A stretch of 9,768 nucleotides of DNA from an uncultured Massilia sp. (GTDB lineage Bacteria; Pseudomonadota; Gammaproteobacteria; Burkholderiales; Burkholderiaceae), in NCBI GenBank assembly GCA_946886065.1, contig CAMPHU010000176.1, positions 1-9,768 on the forward strand, in the 5' to 3' direction. The translations under genes and the position numbers were made by a program. A model generated the notes under the pieces. The model did not search any database and was not told the DNA's origin. It saw only the letters and a program-made list of their open reading frames with translations. Positions 7,847-9,768 of this stretch are shown piece after piece. The first letter of the stretch is position 1. Every line of letters starts with the position of its first letter.

Positions 7847-8659
7847 ATGCACGAGCGCAACGCCAACCACTCCCGTTTTATGCCGAAAACCACGCTGCCC
7901 ATCGAAATCAAGATCTCCACGGTCGTCGCCATCTCGACGATCCTGCACTCGGCCGATCCGGTGGCCATCGATGCGGCCCTGACCCAGATGACCGGCGGCG
8001 TGTCCGACTTCTTCGAGGACGAGTTCGCGGTGATCGACGTGGCGGCGATCGCGCACGAGACGCCGGCCATCGACTGGCCGGCCCTGGTGGCCCTGCTCAA
8101 GAAATACCGGCTCAACGCCGTGGCGGTGCGCGGCGCGAGCCCGGCGATGGCCGAGGCGATCCGTGCCCACGGCCTGGCCCTGGACGACGGCTCGAGCGGC
8201 GCGCGCGCGCCGGAGAGCGCCGGGCCTGCCCCGGCTCCTGTATCGGTACCGGTAACGGCGCCGGCAGCCGAACCCGCGCCTGCTCCTGCGGCCGTCCCGG
8301 CGCCCGCGCCGACGGCCATGATCATCGACACCCCGGTGCGGGCCGGCCAGCGCATCTATGCGCGCGGCAGCGACCTGATCATCACGGCGGTGGTCAACAA
8401 CGGCGCGGAAATCATCGCCGACGGCAGCATCCACGTGTATGCGCCGCTCAACGGCCGTGCGCTGGCGGGCGCGTCGGGCGACGCCGGAGCGCGCATCTTC
8501 GCCCTGACGATGCAGCCCGAGCTGGTGTCGATCGCGGGGGTCTACCGCACCTTCGACGAAGGATTCCCGAACAACCAGGCGCGCCAGCCGGCCCAGGTCC
8601 GGCTGGTCGGCGACCGGATCGACATCCAGTCGCTGGGCCCGGCATCGCCGCGCGCCTGA
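7847..8659 (+). CDS. minC: Septum-site determining protein MinC
   Basis: MinC blocks FtsZ ring assembly away from mid-cell when MinD recruits it to the membrane. The protein has 270 residues. Residues about 15-113 form the N-terminal FtsZ-inhibiting domain, which is poorly conserved as usual. Residues about 114-158 are an Ala/Pro-rich linker, longer than in E. coli (231 residues in total). Residues 160-264 are the conserved C-terminal beta-helix, with RAGQ (165-168, the MinD-binding motif, usually RSGQ), VVNNGAEIIADGSIHVYAPL (182-201) and GRALAGA. The start is uncertain: neither the ATG at 7847 nor the in-frame ATG at 7880 has a clear Shine-Dalgarno, and the family match begins near TLPIEIKIS just after the second. 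It heads minCDE, 35 bp before minD, and diverges from phaA. Confidence 0.95.
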   Translation: MHERNANHSRFMPKTTLPIEIKISTVVAISTILHSADPVAIDAALTQMTGGVSDFFEDEFAVIDVAAIAHETPAIDWPALVALLKKYRLNAVAVRGASPAMAEAIRAHGLALDDGSSGARAPESAGPAPAPVSVPVTAPAAEPAPAPAAVPAPAPTAMIIDTPVRAGQRIYARGSDLIITAVVNNGAEIIADGSIHVYAPLNGRALAGASGDAGARIFALTMQPELVSIAGVYRTFDEGFPNNQARQPAQVRLVGDRIDIQSLGPASPRA

Positions 8660-8694
8660 ATCCCGAACTCACAGATATTGAAAAGGACTTTTTT

Positions 8695-9510
8695 GTGGCA
8701 AGAATTATTGTTGTGACGTCCGGTAAGGGCGGTGTCGGCAAGACGACCTCGAGCGCGAGCTTCTCGACCGGGCTGGCCATGCGCGGCTACAAGACCGCGG
8801 TCATCGACTTCGACGTCGGCCTGCGTAACCTCGACCTGATCATGGGTTGCGAACGCCGCGTGGTGTACGACCTGATCAACGTGATCAATGGCGAGGCGAC
8901 CCTGAACCAGGCGCTGATCAAGGACAAGCACTGCGACAACCTGTTCATCCTGCCGGCCTCGCAAACCCGCGACAAGGACGCGTTGAGCGAAGAAGGCGTC
9001 GAGACCGTGCTGAACGAGATGGTCAAGATGGGCTTCGACTTCATCATCTGCGATTCCCCGGCCGGCATCGAGCACGGCGCCCTGATGGCCCTGACCTTCG
9101 CCGACGAGGCGATCGTCGTGACCAACCCGGAAGTGTCTTCGGTGCGCGACTCGGACCGCATCCTGGGCATCCTGCAGGCCAAGTCGCGCCGCGCCCAGAG
9201 CGGTTCGGAGCCGGTCAAGGAACACCTCCTGATCACCCGCTACTCGCCGAAGCGCGTCGAAGCCGACGAAATGCTGTCCTATCAGGACGTGCAGGAAATC
9301 CTGCGCATCCCGCTGATCGGCATCATTCCGGAATCGGAATCGGTGCTGCACGCCTCGAACCAGGGTAACCCGGCGATCCATTTCAAGGGCACCGACGTGG
9401 CCGATGCCTACGAAGACGTCGTTTCCCGTTTCCTGGGCGAGGAACGTCCGCTGCGCTTCACGAACTACGAGAAGCCGGGCCTGTTCCAGCGCATTTTCGG
9501 AGCCAAGTGA
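8695..9510 (+). CDS. minD: Septum-site determining ATPase MinD
   Basis: MinD is the membrane-bound, ATP-dependent partner of MinC, and its pole-to-pole oscillation is driven by MinE. The 271-residue protein shows the deviant Walker A motif GKGGVGKT at 10-17 (signature Lys11, Lys16), Asp40 in [10 protein letters not shown] (switch I), and DSPAGIE at 120-126 (switch II). It ends in an amphipathic membrane-targeting helix ([11 protein letters not shown], 261-271). All positions match E. coli numbering in the N-terminal half. The start codon is GTG at 8695, with an AAAAGGA ribosome binding site ending 7 nt upstream; this is the natural start because the family begins [13 protein letters not shown]. 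It follows minC by 35 bp, and its stop lies 1 bp before minE, so translation of minE is probably coupled. Confidence 0.98.
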   Translation: MARIIVVTSGKGGVGKTTSSASFSTGLAMRGYKTAVIDFDVGLRNLDLIMGCERRVVYDLINVINGEATLNQALIKDKHCDNLFILPASQTRDKDALSEEGVETVLNEMVKMGFDFIICDSPAGIEHGALMALTFADEAIVVTNPEVSSVRDSDRILGILQAKSRRAQSGSEPVKEHLLITRYSPKRVEADEMLSYQDVQEILRIPLIGIIPESESVLHASNQGNPAIHFKGTDVADAYEDVVSRFLGEERPLRFTNYEKPGLFQRIFGAK

Positions 9511-9511
9511 T

Positions 9512-9763
9512 ATGCCGCTGCTTAATTTCCTCTTCCCGGAAAAAAAGAAGAGCGCGACAGCCGCCAAGGAACGCCTGCAGATCATCATCGCACGCGAACG
9601 CAGCAGCCGCACCGGTCCGGATTTCCTGCCGGCCCTGCACCGTGAGCTGATCGAGGTGATTTCGAAGTACACCAAGGTCAACCCGGACGACATCAAGATC
9701 TCGCTCGACCGCCAGGGGAACCTGGAAGTGCTCGATGTGAACGTTGTGCTGCCGGACGCCTGA
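9512..9763 (+). CDS. minE: Cell division topological specificity factor MinE
   Basis: MinE stimulates the MinD ATPase and displaces MinC, restricting inhibition to the poles. The protein has 83 residues, against 88 in E. coli. The N-terminal amphipathic membrane anchor is MPLLNFLFP (1-9). The anti-MinCD helix [14 protein letters not shown] lies at 18-31. The topological-specificity domain runs from about 37 to the end, with [17 protein letters not shown] (37-53) and the closing beta-strand [11 protein letters not shown]. The start at 9512 is chosen because the family begins here and GGAG (9499-9502) lies 9 nt upstream, inside the end of minD. A longer in-frame extension back to 9404 would only overlap minD. 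The gene begins 1 bp after the minD stop codon. The window ends five bases later in a T-run that may begin a terminator. Confidence 0.97.
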   Translation: MPLLNFLFPEKKKSATAAKERLQIIIARERSSRTGPDFLPALHRELIEVISKYTKVNPDDIKISLDRQGNLEVLDVNVVLPDA

Positions 9764-9768
9764 TTTTT

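Noticed and set aside
8186..8320. Low-complexity GC-rich stretch in minC as a possible insertion or repeat expansion
   Set aside because: It stays in frame and encodes an Ala/Pro linker between the two MinC domains, where length varies freely between species. There is no repeat unit or target-site duplication.
9404..9511. N-terminal extension of minE
   Set aside because: The extra codons lie wholly within minD in another frame. The MinE family starts at the ATG at 9512, which has GGAG upstream.

Overview
The window is GC-rich chromosomal DNA with ordinary housekeeping and metabolic genes. It most likely comes from a betaproteobacterium of the Burkholderiales, and the Oxalobacteraceae (Massilia/Duganella-like) fit best. 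The reasons are the phaA-phaB pair with Cupriavidus-like spacing of catalytic residues, a minCDE operon whose MinC has a long Ala/Pro linker, and a codon usage so rich in G/C at third positions that long antisense frames stay open everywhere. The genus is inferred from the look of the proteins, not from a search.

Layout. Seven genes read leftward on the minus strand from about 7557 to 1. In order of transcription they are phaA (beta-ketothiolase), phaB (acetoacetyl-CoA reductase), an intrinsic terminator at 5506-5536, a PLP-dependent amino-acid deaminase of the D-serine dehydratase/D-threonine aldolase type, pip (proline iminopeptidase), a DUF2721 membrane protein, an unrecognised 151-residue protein, and fadH (2,4-dienoyl-CoA reductase). 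The window edge cuts off only about the last ten residues of FadH. On the plus strand minC, minD and minE run rightward from 7847 to 9763 as one operon. The 289-bp gap between phaA and minC is the divergent promoter region and the most AT-rich stretch here.

How the genes work together. PhaA condenses two acetyl-CoA and PhaB reduces the product to (R)-3-hydroxybutyryl-CoA, the polyhydroxybutyrate monomer. The polymerase gene phaC and the regulator phaR are not next to them. FadH clears dienoyl-CoA intermediates in beta-oxidation of unsaturated fatty acids and so also feeds the acetyl-CoA pool. The deaminase and the iminopeptidase both act in amino-acid or peptide use. MinCDE places the division septum at mid-cell.

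I found no mobile element, tRNA, rRNA, CRISPR array or defence system, and no convincing undescribed multi-gene system. The points most worth a second look are small regulatory structures: mutually exclusive hairpins in the phaA leader, a palindrome plus tandem 10-bp repeats before the deaminase gene, and a hairpin with a two-codon reading frame between the ribosome binding site and start codon of fadH. The DUF2721/unknown-protein pair is the only part with no known function.
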